This document shows, piece by piece, positions 31,281-39,366 of a stretch of DNA of 64,000 nucleotides (its first letter is position 1; every line of letters starts with the position of its first letter). Position numbers and translations under genes: made by a program. The DNA is from Gaiellasilicea sp963794385 (GTDB lineage: Bacteria > Actinomycetota > Thermoleophilia > Gaiellales > Gaiellaceae), in the NCBI GenBank assembly GCA_963794385.1, contig CAWCDT010000008.1:1-64000 (forward strand), given 5' to 3'. The notes under the pieces were generated by a model, which saw nothing but the letters and a program-made list of their open reading frames with translations, searched no databases and had not been told where the DNA came from.

Positions 31281-34200
31281 GTGCACCCACAGCAGAGCCT
31301 CGAACGTGACGCCTGTGGCATCGGCTTCGTCGCCGACTCCCGCGGCCGCGCCTCGCGCCAGATCCTGGACGCGGCGCTCGAAGGGCTCGCGAACGTCCGT
31401 CACCGCGGGGCGGTTGCTGCCGATCGACTCACGGGTGACGGCGCCGGCGTGCTGCTGCCGATTCCCGCAGCGCTCGTCCCGGGGCCGTGGTGCGGGCTCG
31501 CCCAGGTGTTCCTCCGGGACGAGCGCGCACGCGCGGGCGTCGAGGAGGCCTGCGCGCGGGAAGGGCTCGAGACCGCAGGCTGGCGGCGCGTTCCCGTCGT
31601 GCCGGAGGCGCTTGGCGACACGGCTCGCGCCACGATGCCGACGGTCGAGCAGCTCGTGCTCCTGCGGCCCCTGGGACTGGACCTCGCCGCAGCCGAGCTT
31701 CGCGCTTTCCGCGCACGTGGTCGCGCGACCCGGGTCGCCGGCGCGTACATCGCCTCGATGTCCTTTCGCTTGGTCACCTACAAGGCCCTGTGCGCGGCCG
31801 ACCAGCTCGGGCAGTTCTACCCCGACCTTCGCAACGCCGCGCTCGAGGTGCCGTTCGCGATCTTTCACCAGCGCTTCTCGACGAACACGAGCCCGTCGTG
31901 GGAGCGCGCTCAGCCGTTCCGCCACCTCTGCCACAACGGCGAGATCAACGCCATCGACGGCAACGTGCGGGCGATGCGAGGCCGCGGCCACGGAGACGCG
32001 CTCGAGGAGGGCGGCTCGGACTCGGCGTTGCTCGACAACGCCGTCGAGCTGCTCGTCCGCGGCGGCCGCGACATCCGCCACGCCGTCGCGATGCTGCTCC
32101 CGCGGGCGTGGCAAGAGGACGCGGAGCTCGACGAGGGCGTTGCGGCGTTTCATCGCTATCACGCCGGCCTGGTCGAGCCGTGGGACGGCCCCGCGGCGGT
32201 GGTCTTCACCGACGGCCGCGTCGTCGGCGCTGCACTCGACCGGAACGGGCTGCGGCCGCTTCGCGTCGCGACCACCGGCGACTTCGTCGCCTGCGCGTCG
32301 GAGGCGGGTGCGATCCCGCTCGCCGCGACTGCACGCGTTCGACGGGACAGGGTCGGGCCGGGAGAGCTACTCGCTGTCGATCCAGGGCTCGGGCTCGAAG
32401 CCGACGGTGCGATCGCCCGCCGGCTGGCCCGAAAGCGGCCCTACGGCCGGTGGCTCGCTTCGGGGAGGCGTCCCATCGATCCCGGAGAGCCCGTCGCAGC
32501 GCCCGAGTCGGACCTGACCGCCCGCCAGGTCGCGGCAGGCTACACGCGCGAGGACCTCACGCTGTTGCTCCGCCCGAGCGCGGCGGATGGTCATGAGCCG
32601 ACGTCGTCCATGGGCGACGACACGGCGCTGCCACCGCTCGCCGGCCGCGATCGCTCCGTCTTCTCCTACCTCCGCCAGCGCTTCGCGCAGGTGACGAACC
32701 CGCCGATCGACCACCTGCGCGAGCGCTCGCTGATGTCGCTGCAGACGCTGCTCGGCCGGCGCGGCTCGCTGCTGGAGGAGGGCGAAAGAGCCGCCCGCCT
32801 GCGCGAGTTGGAGAGCTTCTTCCTCTATCCCTCCGCGGTACCGGAGCTGGTGGGAGAGACGCTCGCCATCTCCCTCGAAGACAACGAGAGCCTGGAGGAC
32901 GCTTGCCGGCGGATCGCGAATGCCGCGCTGGCGGCCGTGGAGCGGGGTGTGGAGATCCTGATCCTGGCCGACACCGGCGTGCCCGTCGCGGTCCCGTGCC
33001 TCCTCGCCCTCGGCGCGGTTCAGCAGCGTCTCGTCTCGACCGGGAAGCGCTCCGCGACGGCGCTCGTCGTCGTGAGCGACGAGCCGCGAGAGAGCCATCA
33101 CGTGGCCTGCCTGCTCGGCTACGGCGCGGACGCGATTTGCCCGGTCCTCGCGCTCGAGACCGTGGCCGCCCTCGCAGCCGCCGACCGCCTCGGCGCCGAC
33201 CATCCTGCGCCCGACGAGGCGCAGCGCCGCTTCCGGTCGTCGCTCGAGGACGGCGTGCTGAAGGTGATGTCGAAGATGGGCATCGCGGACGTCGCCTCGT
33301 ACCGCGGCGCCCAGATCTTCGAGGCGCTGGGGCTCGCGCAGGAGGTTGTCGACCTCTGTCTCACCGGCACGCCCTCGGTGCTCGGCGGGATCGGCTTCGC
33401 GGAGCTCGAGCGGGCCACGCGCGAGCGGGCGGCAGCCGCCGCGGTGGCGCAGCGGCTCGAAAGCCCCGGCTACGTGAAGTTTCGGCCGGGTGGCGAACCC
33501 CACGCGACGACGCCCGAGGTGGTCGAAGCGCTGCAGGCAGTCTCGGCTGCGCATGCGCTGCGGCGGGCCGTCGGTCCGCGCGGAGGAGTCGTCGAATACG
33601 AGCGCTTCGCCGCGCTCGTCGACGGACGCAGCCCGCTCGAGCCGCGCGACCTACTCGAGCTCGTCCCCTGCGCAGACGCAGTCCCGCTCGAGGAAGTGGA
33701 GCCCGTCGAGGAGATCTTGCGCCGCTTCTCCAGCGGCGGCATGTCGCACGGCTCGCTGTCGGCGGAAGCGCACGAGACCGTGGCGATTGCGTTCAACCGC
33801 CTCGGCGGGCGTTCCAACTCCGGCGAAGGGGGAGAGGATCCAACCCGCTTCCGCGACCAGCGCAACTCGCGGATCAAGCAGATCGCATCGGGGCGGTTCG
33901 GCGTCACACCGGAGTACGCCGCCTGCGCGGACGAGCTGCAGATCAAGATCGCGCAGGGCTCGAAGCCCGGCGAGGGCGGCCAGTTGCCCGGGCACAAGGT
34001 GACGGCCGAGATCGCGCGGCTGCGCCACACGCAGCCCGGGATCGGCCTCATCTCGCCGCCACCCCACCACGACATCTACTCGATCGAGGACCTGGCGCAG
34101 CTCGTCTTCGACCTCAAGCAGGTGAACCCGCAGGCAGCCGTCTCCGTCAAGCTCGTCGCGGAGGCGGGTGTCGGGCTCGTCGCCGCCGGCGTCGTGAAGG

Positions 34201-35600
34201 CGCGAGCGGACGTCGTCCACATCGCAGGGTGCGACGGCGGCACGGGCGCGAGCCCGCTCGGCTCGATCAAGAACGCGGGCGTGCCGTGGGAGCTCGGCCT
34301 CGCCGAGACGCGGCAGACCCTCGTCGCCGAAGGCCTGCGCGGCCGGGTGCGGCTGCGGGTCGACGGCGGCCTGAAGACCGGACGCGACGTCGTTGCGGCC
34401 GCGCTTCTCGGTGCCGACGAGGTGTCATTCGGGACAGCGCTCCTGATTGCCGAGGGCTGTCTGATGGTGCGCTCGTGCCATCTCGACACCTGCCCGGTCG
34501 GGATCGCGACCCAGCGGCCGGAGCTGCGCGCGAAGTTCGCCGCGACCCCCGAGCACGTCGAGGCATACCTGCTCCATCTCGCCGAGGATGTGCGGCGCCG
34601 GCTCGCCCAGTTGGGCTTCCGCAGCTTCGCGGACGCTGTCGGCCGGGTCGACGGCCTCCGGCCCCGGCGCACGCAGGACGCGCGTGTCGCAGCGCTCGAT
34701 CCGGCGATCCTCCTGCGCCCGGCCGGCCGGGGAGCTGCCGGCTTCACGGGCGAGCTGCCGCACGAGCCGCCGGGGGGCGAGCTCGGTCTCGCGATCGCGG
34801 TGGCCGCGGCGCCCGCGCTCGAGAGCGCGAGCCTCGTCGAGGTCGACCTGCCCATCCGGAACAGCGACCGCGCCGTGGGCGCCCGGCTCGGCGGCGCGAT
34901 CGCGAGCCGCTTCGGCTCGAGCCCACCGCCCGGACGGATCCGCGCTGCGCTCTCGGGCTCGGCCGGCCAGAGCTTCGGCTCGTTCCTCGCTGCCGGCGCC
35001 AGGCTCGAGCTAGCCGGTGAGGCGAACGACGGCGTCGGGAAGGCGATGGGTGGCGGCAGGATCGTCATCCGACCGCCGGCGGGAGACGCCGGCGACCCCG
35101 TCCTTCTTGGGAACGCAGCCCTCTACGGCGCGACGGGCGGCGAGCTCTACTGCGCGGGCCGGGCCGGTGAGCGCTTCGCCGTCCGCAACTCGGGAGCGGT
35201 CGCGGTCGTCGAAGGGGTCGGCGCGCACGGTTGCGAGTACATGACGGCCGGGACGGTCGTCGTGCTTGGGCACACCGGACGGAACCTCGGCGCCGGGATG
35301 AGCGGCGGCGAGCTCTTCGTCCACGACCCGCTCGAGCTCGTGGACGTGCGCCTGAACAGTGAGCTCGTCGAGGCGATCGTCGTCGACCACGCCGCAGGCG
35401 AGCGGCTGCGCGCGCTCGTCGAGCGGCACCTCCGGTACACAGGCTCGCCGCACGCGGCCACGCTGCTCGAGCGCTGGCCCCGCGCGCTCCCCGAATTCCG
35501 CCGCGTCGCTCCGCGGTCCGCCACCGCGGTCGCTGCCGAGGCACCCGCAGCCGCAGCGCGGGGAAGGCGCTTCCGGCGCCCTCCCCGCGTGCCTGCGTAA
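31281..35600 (+). CDS. gltB: Glutamate synthase large subunit
   Basis: GOGAT alpha subunit, 1439 residues: it makes two glutamates from glutamine and 2-oxoglutarate. The N-terminal nucleophile Cys is in ERDACGIGFVADSRG (residue ~12, after removal of a short propeptide). The FMN/synthase domain has GGMSHGSLSAEAHETVAIAFNRLGGRSNSGEGGED. The 3Fe-4S cluster ligands lie in RSCHLDTCPVGIATQ. The C-terminal GXGXG-rich beta-helix follows. GTG 31281 is the start. No gltD is present in the window, so the reductase subunit must be encoded elsewhere. Confidence 0.96.
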   Translation: MHPQQSLERDACGIGFVADSRGRASRQILDAALEGLANVRHRGAVAADRLTGDGAGVLLPIPAALVPGPWCGLAQVFLRDERARAGVEEACAREGLETAGWRRVPVVPEALGDTARATMPTVEQLVLLRPLGLDLAAAELRAFRARGRATRVAGAYIASMSFRLVTYKALCAADQLGQFYPDLRNAALEVPFAIFHQRFSTNTSPSWERAQPFRHLCHNGEINAIDGNVRAMRGRGHGDALEEGGSDSALLDNAVELLVRGGRDIRHAVAMLLPRAWQEDAELDEGVAAFHRYHAGLVEPWDGPAAVVFTDGRVVGAALDRNGLRPLRVATTGDFVACASEAGAIPLAATARVRRDRVGPGELLAVDPGLGLEADGAIARRLARKRPYGRWLASGRRPIDPGEPVAAPESDLTARQVAAGYTREDLTLLLRPSAADGHEPTSSMGDDTALPPLAGRDRSVFSYLRQRFAQVTNPPIDHLRERSLMSLQTLLGRRGSLLEEGERAARLRELESFFLYPSAVPELVGETLAISLEDNESLEDACRRIANAALAAVERGVEILILADTGVPVAVPCLLALGAVQQRLVSTGKRSATALVVVSDEPRESHHVACLLGYGADAICPVLALETVAALAAADRLGADHPAPDEAQRRFRSSLEDGVLKVMSKMGIADVASYRGAQIFEALGLAQEVVDLCLTGTPSVLGGIGFAELERATRERAAAAAVAQRLESPGYVKFRPGGEPHATTPEVVEALQAVSAAHALRRAVGPRGGVVEYERFAALVDGRSPLEPRDLLELVPCADAVPLEEVEPVEEILRRFSSGGMSHGSLSAEAHETVAIAFNRLGGRSNSGEGGEDPTRFRDQRNSRIKQIASGRFGVTPEYAACADELQIKIAQGSKPGEGGQLPGHKVTAEIARLRHTQPGIGLISPPPHHDIYSIEDLAQLVFDLKQVNPQAAVSVKLVAEAGVGLVAAGVVKARADVVHIAGCDGGTGASPLGSIKNAGVPWELGLAETRQTLVAEGLRGRVRLRVDGGLKTGRDVVAAALLGADEVSFGTALLIAEGCLMVRSCHLDTCPVGIATQRPELRAKFAATPEHVEAYLLHLAEDVRRRLAQLGFRSFADAVGRVDGLRPRRTQDARVAALDPAILLRPAGRGAAGFTGELPHEPPGGELGLAIAVAAAPALESASLVEVDLPIRNSDRAVGARLGGAIASRFGSSPPPGRIRAALSGSAGQSFGSFLAAGARLELAGEANDGVGKAMGGGRIVIRPPAGDAGDPVLLGNAALYGATGGELYCAGRAGERFAVRNSGAVAVVEGVGAHGCEYMTAGTVVVLGHTGRNLGAGMSGGELFVHDPLELVDVRLNSELVEAIVVDHAAGERLRALVERHLRYTGSPHAATLLERWPRALPEFRRVAPRSATAVAAEAPAAAARGRRFRRPPRVPA

Positions 35601-35604
35601 CCGC

Positions 35605-37014
35605 CTACCCCGCCGGTTCGGCCGCCGCGGCCGCTGGCCTCGCGGCGGCAGGCGCCGAGCGCTGCGCGTGCGCCAGGCCGAGGTGCCCGTGGCTCTCCGT
35701 GCCGTAGCCGCCCGGAACCGGGATGTAGAACTCGGGATAGCCCCACATGCCGTGCTCCGAGACGTCCAGGCCGGCCGTCTCGACTTCCGGCTCCACGCGA
35801 ATCCCGAACGTCGCCTTCATCAACCAGAGCGCGGCGAAGGACATGCCGAACGTGAACGCTCCGACTGCAACGAGGCCGAGCGCCTGGGTGCCGAGCTGGT
35901 CGAAGGAGCCCGTGTACACGAGCCCGCCCGTGCCCGTCGCGAGGTTCTCCGCGAGCGCCGGCACGGCGAAGATGCCGGTCGCGAGCGTGCCCCAGACACC
36001 GGCCATGCCGTGCACGGCGACGGCGCCGATTGGGTCGTCGATCCTGGCGCGCTCGACGGCGAGGACGCCCACGACGGCGATCGCGCCCGCGACGAGGCCG
36101 ATCACGATTGCCGCCCACGGGGCGACGAAGCCGCACGCCGCGGTGACCGCCACCAGGGCGGCGATCACGCCGTTCAGCGTCATCGAGAGGTCGGGCTTGC
36201 CGATCACGAGCCACGACACGATCACGCCGCCCAGAGCGCCCGCCGCCGCGGCGACGTTCGTCGTCAGCGCGACGTACGCGAAGTAGCCGAGCTTGTCGCC
36301 CGTCACGACGCCGAGGGTCGAGCCGGCGTTGAAGCCGAACCAGCCGAACCAGAGGATGATCACGCCGAGGGTCGTGAAGGCCATGTTGTGGCCTGGAATG
36401 GCGTTCGCCTTGCCGTCGGGGCCGAACTTGCCGAGCCGCGCCCCGAGCAACAAAGCGCCCGCCAGCGCCGCCAGCGCACCCTGATAGTGGACGACCGTCG
36501 AGCCCGCGAAGTCCTGCATGCCCTTGGCGAAGAGCCACCCGTCCGGATGCCAGATCCAGTGCGAGACGACCGAGTAGATCAGCGTGAAGACGATCCCGAA
36601 CGCGAAGTAGACCCAAAGCCGCGTCCGCTCGGCCATCGCGCCCCAGACGATTGCGAGGGAGACCGCGGCGAAGACGACCTGGAAGAGGTACGCGCCGGCC
36701 GCCGGCACGGTGCCGAACCAGCTGAACGGCGCCGCCCCGACCGCGAGCAGCGTGTCGACGTCCGGCGCGAAGCCGCTGCCGCCGAAGAGGCCGTTCCCAC
36801 CGTCGCCGAAGGCGATGCCGTAGCCGACGAGGTAGTAGACGATCGAGGCGATCCCGAGCACGAGCACGTTCTTCGCCGCGATGTGGCCGACGTTCTTCAT
36901 CCGCGTCAGCCCGGCCTCGAGGAACGAGAAGCCGGCCTGCATGAACATGACGAGGATCGCGGCGACCACCACCCAGATGGTGGAAGCGGCGATGGCGAGC
37001 TCCTTGTTGGTCAT
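35605..37014 (-). CDS. amt: Ammonium transporter
   Basis: A 469-residue Amt/MEP/Rh channel with about eleven helices. Typical motifs are MFMQAGFSFLEAGLTRMKN, AKGMQDFAGSTVVHYQGALAALAGALLLGARLG, HNMAFTTLGVIILWFGWFGFNAGS and AVHGMAGVWGTLATGIF; the pore histidine pair is present (VVHYQGA and VAVHGMAG). The tail is Ala/Pro-rich. The start overlaps the glnK stop (ATGA), the conserved arrangement in which PII binds Amt and blocks the channel. Confidence 0.96.
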   Translation of the reverse strand: MTNKELAIAASTIWVVVAAILVMFMQAGFSFLEAGLTRMKNVGHIAAKNVLVLGIASIVYYLVGYGIAFGDGGNGLFGGSGFAPDVDTLLAVGAAPFSWFGTVPAAGAYLFQVVFAAVSLAIVWGAMAERTRLWVYFAFGIVFTLIYSVVSHWIWHPDGWLFAKGMQDFAGSTVVHYQGALAALAGALLLGARLGKFGPDGKANAIPGHNMAFTTLGVIILWFGWFGFNAGSTLGVVTGDKLGYFAYVALTTNVAAAAGALGGVIVSWLVIGKPDLSMTLNGVIAALVAVTAACGFVAPWAAIVIGLVAGAIAVVGVLAVERARIDDPIGAVAVHGMAGVWGTLATGIFAVPALAENLATGTGGLVYTGSFDQLGTQALGLVAVGAFTFGMSFAALWLMKATFGIRVEPEVETAGLDVSEHGMWGYPEFYIPVPGGYGTESHGHLGLAHAQRSAPAAARPAAAAAEPAG

Positions 37015-37361
37015 GCGACCTCCACCTCCTCGAGGCTCCTGCCCGTTCGGTTGTGCGTGACCTTGAAGACCGGGCTGGCCCAGCAGATCCCGTCGCCCGA
37101 CTCGTGGCCCGTGCGCGCCGCGTCGGCAATCGCTTCGATCACCGGCTCGGCGAGACGATCGGCTACGACGAACGTGAGGTGGGCCTTGGGAAGGAACCTC
37201 GATTCGAAGATCCGTCCGCGGTACTCGTGCGTGATCCCGCGCTGGCGGCCGTGGCCGACCGCCTCGATCACAGTGACGCCGATGTGACCGGTCTGCTCCT
37301 CGACGGCGTCCATCACCGTCTCGATCCGGTCACGGACGACGATCGCCTCGACCTTCATCAT
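37011..37361 (-). CDS. glnK: PII signal protein GlnK, Phe at the usual Tyr51 modification site
   Basis: A PII protein of 116 residues from ATG 37361, or 115 from ATG 37358. Numbering from the second ATG aligns exactly with E. coli GlnB: T-loop GHGRQRGITHEYRGRIFESRFLPK, with Gln39, Arg47 and Lys58 conserved. Position 51, the tyrosine that is uridylylated or adenylylated in most PII proteins, is Phe; position 49 (the serine of cyanobacterial PII) is Arg. It therefore probably signals only by ATP/ADP and 2-oxoglutarate binding. GAGGAGG stands 7 nt before ATG 37361. It is the first gene of glnK-amt. Confidence 0.94.
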   Translation of the reverse strand: MMKVEAIVVRDRIETVMDAVEEQTGHIGVTVIEAVGHGRQRGITHEYRGRIFESRFLPKAHLTFVVADRLAEPVIEAIADAARTGHESGDGICWASPVFKVTHNRTGRSLEEVEVA

Positions 37362-37390
37362 CGCGTGCCTCCTCGCCTTCGTCGGACCAC

Positions 37391-37428
37391 AAAAAAAGCG
37401 CCCGCAGCTGAGATCAGCTGCGAGGCGC
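37391..37428 (-). terminator. Intrinsic terminator inside the glnK-amt leader
   Basis: On the minus strand GCGCC-T-CGCAGCTG pairs with CAGCTGCG-GGCGC around a four-base loop (one bulged T), followed directly by seven T. It ends about 30 nt before the glnK ATG and downstream of its promoter, so transcription must pass it to express glnK-amt. That makes it an attenuator rather than a gene-end terminator. Confidence 0.9.
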
Positions 37429-37456
37429 CGTAGCCTCGGTCCCTCCTGCGGCGGAG
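37421..37456 (-). promoter_or_regulatory. Tandem hexaloop hairpins in the glnK-amt leader
   Basis: Two small hairpins precede the terminator on the minus strand. P1 is CTCC-GCCGCA-GGAG (37456-37443) and P2 is CGAGGC-TACGGC-GCCTCG (37438-37421). Both have six-base loops with G at position 4. The 3' arm of P2 (37426-37421) lies inside the 5' arm of the terminator, so P2 and terminator cannot form together. This is the architecture of ANTAR-protein antitermination sites, though the usual A at loop position 1 is missing. Confidence 0.6.
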
Positions 37457-37470
37457 ATGACCTGACTCAG

Positions 37471-37499
37471 AACGTAGCAGCGTGCGCGGATGGATGCAA
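37471..37499 (-). promoter_or_regulatory. Promoter of glnK-amt
   Basis: Read on the minus strand, TTGCAT (37499-37494), a 17-bp spacer and TACGTT (37476-37471) form a sigma-70-type promoter. Transcription should start near 37464, just upstream of hairpin P1, giving a leader of about 100 nt before glnK. Confidence 0.6.
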
Positions 37500-37533
37500 A
37501 GCAGGCGCCCTGGCGCGGTGCCCGAGCCGCTGG

Positions 37534-37606
37534 TATCGTCGGCTCTAGATGAGACTCCTCGCCCGTATCTAGGACACCCGTTGCCACGGCCCGCCGTCGC
37601 GCGGGC
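37534..37606 (+). promoter_or_regulatory. Possible mini-leader (7 codons) and hairpin before the ABC genes
   Basis: TATCGT (37534-37539) is followed after 9 nt by ATG 37549, opening a seven-codon frame (MRLLARI, stop 37570-37572). A hairpin GCCCGC-CGTCGC-GCGGGC (37589-37606) comes next, and the ABC gene starts at 37657. The layout echoes the gltB leader, but such a short frame could be chance. Confidence 0.25.
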
Positions 37607-37656
37607 GTCGTGTGCTTGTGGTCCCTGGAGTTCTCGGTAGGTGAAGGAGTTTCGGA

Positions 37657-38532
37657 ATGAGCGAAGTGATCGAGTTGCGTAGTGCCGAAGCGAGCCGTGC
37701 GGGTGCGAACGGCCAAGTCCCGGCCGTCGACGTGCGCGATCTCCGCAAGGAGTTCTCGCGGCGCGACAGGAAGGCCGGCCGCTTCGCACGGAAGAAGCGC
37801 GCTGCCGTGCAGGGCGTCACGTTCACGATGGAGCGGGGCGAGTGCGTCGCGATCCTCGGCCAGAACGGGTCGGGCAAGTCGACGCTGGTCCGCCTGCTCT
37901 CGACCCTGCTCCTCCACGACGGCGGCAGCGCGCACGTGTTCGGGCACGACGTCTTCACGGAGCCGCGCCCAGTGCGCAAGCTGGTCAACCGCGTCTCGGT
38001 CGAGGCGAGCTTCTTCAAGAAGATGTCGGCCGGCGAGAACCTGCACTACGCGGCGCGGTACTACGGCATGGGGCCGCGCGAGACGCGCGTGAAGATCCCT
38101 GCGATCCTCACGAAGGTCGGCTTCCCCGTCGACCGCCGCAGCGAGCCGATGGAGAACCTCTCGCGCGGGATGCAGCAGAAGGTCGCGCTCGCGCGGGCGC
38201 TGCTCACCTCACCGGTGCTGCTGCTGCTCGACGAGCCGACGACGGGCCTCGACCCGCGCTCGAAGCTCGAGGTGCAGGAGTTCATCCGCGAGCTGCGGCG
38301 AAACCACGACTCGACCATCCTCCTCTGCACGCACGACCTCGCCGAGGCCGAGGCGCTCGCGGACCGCGTCGGCGTCCTCGACCGCGGCGAGCTGCTCTTC
38401 CTCGAGACCGTGCCGGAAATCCTCTCCCGCTTCGGCGTCGACACGCTCGAGCAGGCGTTCTTCGCCGCCACCGGTCGTGCGTTCGAGGCCGAGGCGGACG
38501 AGGACGACGAGGACCGGGAGGTGTTCGCCTGA
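37657..38532 (+). CDS. ABC exporter, ATP-binding protein (ABC-2 type)
   Basis: The product has 291 residues. Walker A is ILGQNGSGKSTLVRLL, signature LSRGMQQKVALARALL, Walker B VLLLLDEPTTGLDPRS, and the switch His is in LLCTHDLAEAEAL. The sequence class is that of DrrA/CcmA-like exporters paired with ABC-2 permeases, here the next gene. An acidic tail (EAEADEDDEDREV) ends the protein. AAGGAG before ATG 37657 serves as ribosome binding site. Substrate unknown; lipids, polysaccharides and drugs are all possible for this family. Confidence 0.92.
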   Translation: MSEVIELRSAEASRAGANGQVPAVDVRDLRKEFSRRDRKAGRFARKKRAAVQGVTFTMERGECVAILGQNGSGKSTLVRLLSTLLLHDGGSAHVFGHDVFTEPRPVRKLVNRVSVEASFFKKMSAGENLHYAARYYGMGPRETRVKIPAILTKVGFPVDRRSEPMENLSRGMQQKVALARALLTSPVLLLLDEPTTGLDPRSKLEVQEFIRELRRNHDSTILLCTHDLAEAEALADRVGVLDRGELLFLETVPEILSRFGVDTLEQAFFAATGRAFEAEADEDDEDREVFA

Positions 38533-39365
38533 TGCGAGGCGCGGCCGCAACCTTGAGAGCCGAGCTGATCGGCCTCGGCGGCGTCGTCGAGCGCAACGTC
38601 TACCTGACCCGCCGCTACATCTGGTGGGACGTCGCCTTCATGGTCTGGACGATCGCGAACACGCTCACGATCGTCTTCATCGCCGAGGGGATCGAGGCGA
38701 CCGGCGGCGAGATCGACGTCAACCGGGCGACGACGACGCTCCTGATCGGCGCCGTCGTCTGGGCCTACCTCGGGATCCTGTTCGAGTTCATGACCGAGAC
38801 GGTCGCCTGGGAGCGCTGGGAGGGGACGATCGAGTACACGTTCATGGCGCCGCTCTCGCGCGCGATGCACCTCGCCGGCGCGGGCTTCTTCGCCGTGCTC
38901 TACGGGCTGATCCGGGCGATCATCCTCTTCATCGTCGTCGCGTTCTTCTTCGACCTGCAGATGCCGCAGGCCGACTTCTTCGCCGCGTTCGTCGTCCTCG
39001 TCGCCGGCTCGCTCGCGTTCATCGGGATCGGCGTGATGACTGCCGTCCTGCCGCTGATCTCGCCGGAGAAGGGCGCGCAGCTCGGCTTCGTCGCGCAGGG
39101 GATGCTGCTCGTCGTCTCCGGCGTCTATTACCCGGTCGAGGTGCTGCCGCAGTGGATGGAGTGGCTGTCGGTGATCTCGCCGGCGACGTACGTGCTCGAC
39201 GGGATCCGGGAGGCGATCCTCGACGGCGCCGGCCTCTCGACGATGTGGGACGAGATCTGGCCGCTGCTCCTGATCGGCGTCGTTGCGGCCCCGGTCGGGC
39301 TCTGGGTCTTCCGCCGCGGCGAGATCTACGCGAAGAAGCACGGGAAGCTGAAGCGGTCGGGGTAG
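38532..39365 (+). CDS. ABC-2 type transporter permease
   Basis: A 277-residue membrane protein with about six helices (WWDVAFMVWTIANTLTIVFIAEG, ATTTLLIGAVVWAYLGILFEFM, FFAVLYGLIRAIILFIVVAFFF, AAFVVLVAGSLAFIGIGVMTAVL). It contains the characteristic late segment FVAQGMLLVVSGVYYPVEVLPQWMEWLSVISPATYVLDGIR of ABC-2 permeases. Its ATG shares one base with the stop of the ATPase gene (TGATG), so the two form one exporter. The MFS gene follows after 1 bp. Confidence 0.92.
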   Translation: MRGAAATLRAELIGLGGVVERNVYLTRRYIWWDVAFMVWTIANTLTIVFIAEGIEATGGEIDVNRATTTLLIGAVVWAYLGILFEFMTETVAWERWEGTIEYTFMAPLSRAMHLAGAGFFAVLYGLIRAIILFIVVAFFFDLQMPQADFFAAFVVLVAGSLAFIGIGVMTAVLPLISPEKGAQLGFVAQGMLLVVSGVYYPVEVLPQWMEWLSVISPATYVLDGIREAILDGAGLSTMWDEIWPLLLIGVVAAPVGLWVFRRGEIYAKKHGKLKRSG

Positions 39366-39366
39366 C

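Noticed and set aside
37391..37464. glnK leader as a known riboswitch (glutamine glnA RNA, T-box, SAM-type)
   Set aside because: GGAGGGACCGAGG faintly resembles T-box and S-box pieces, but the defining sequences (AGGGUGGNACCGCG; the SAM core) and the glutamine-aptamer core are missing, and the leader is too short.
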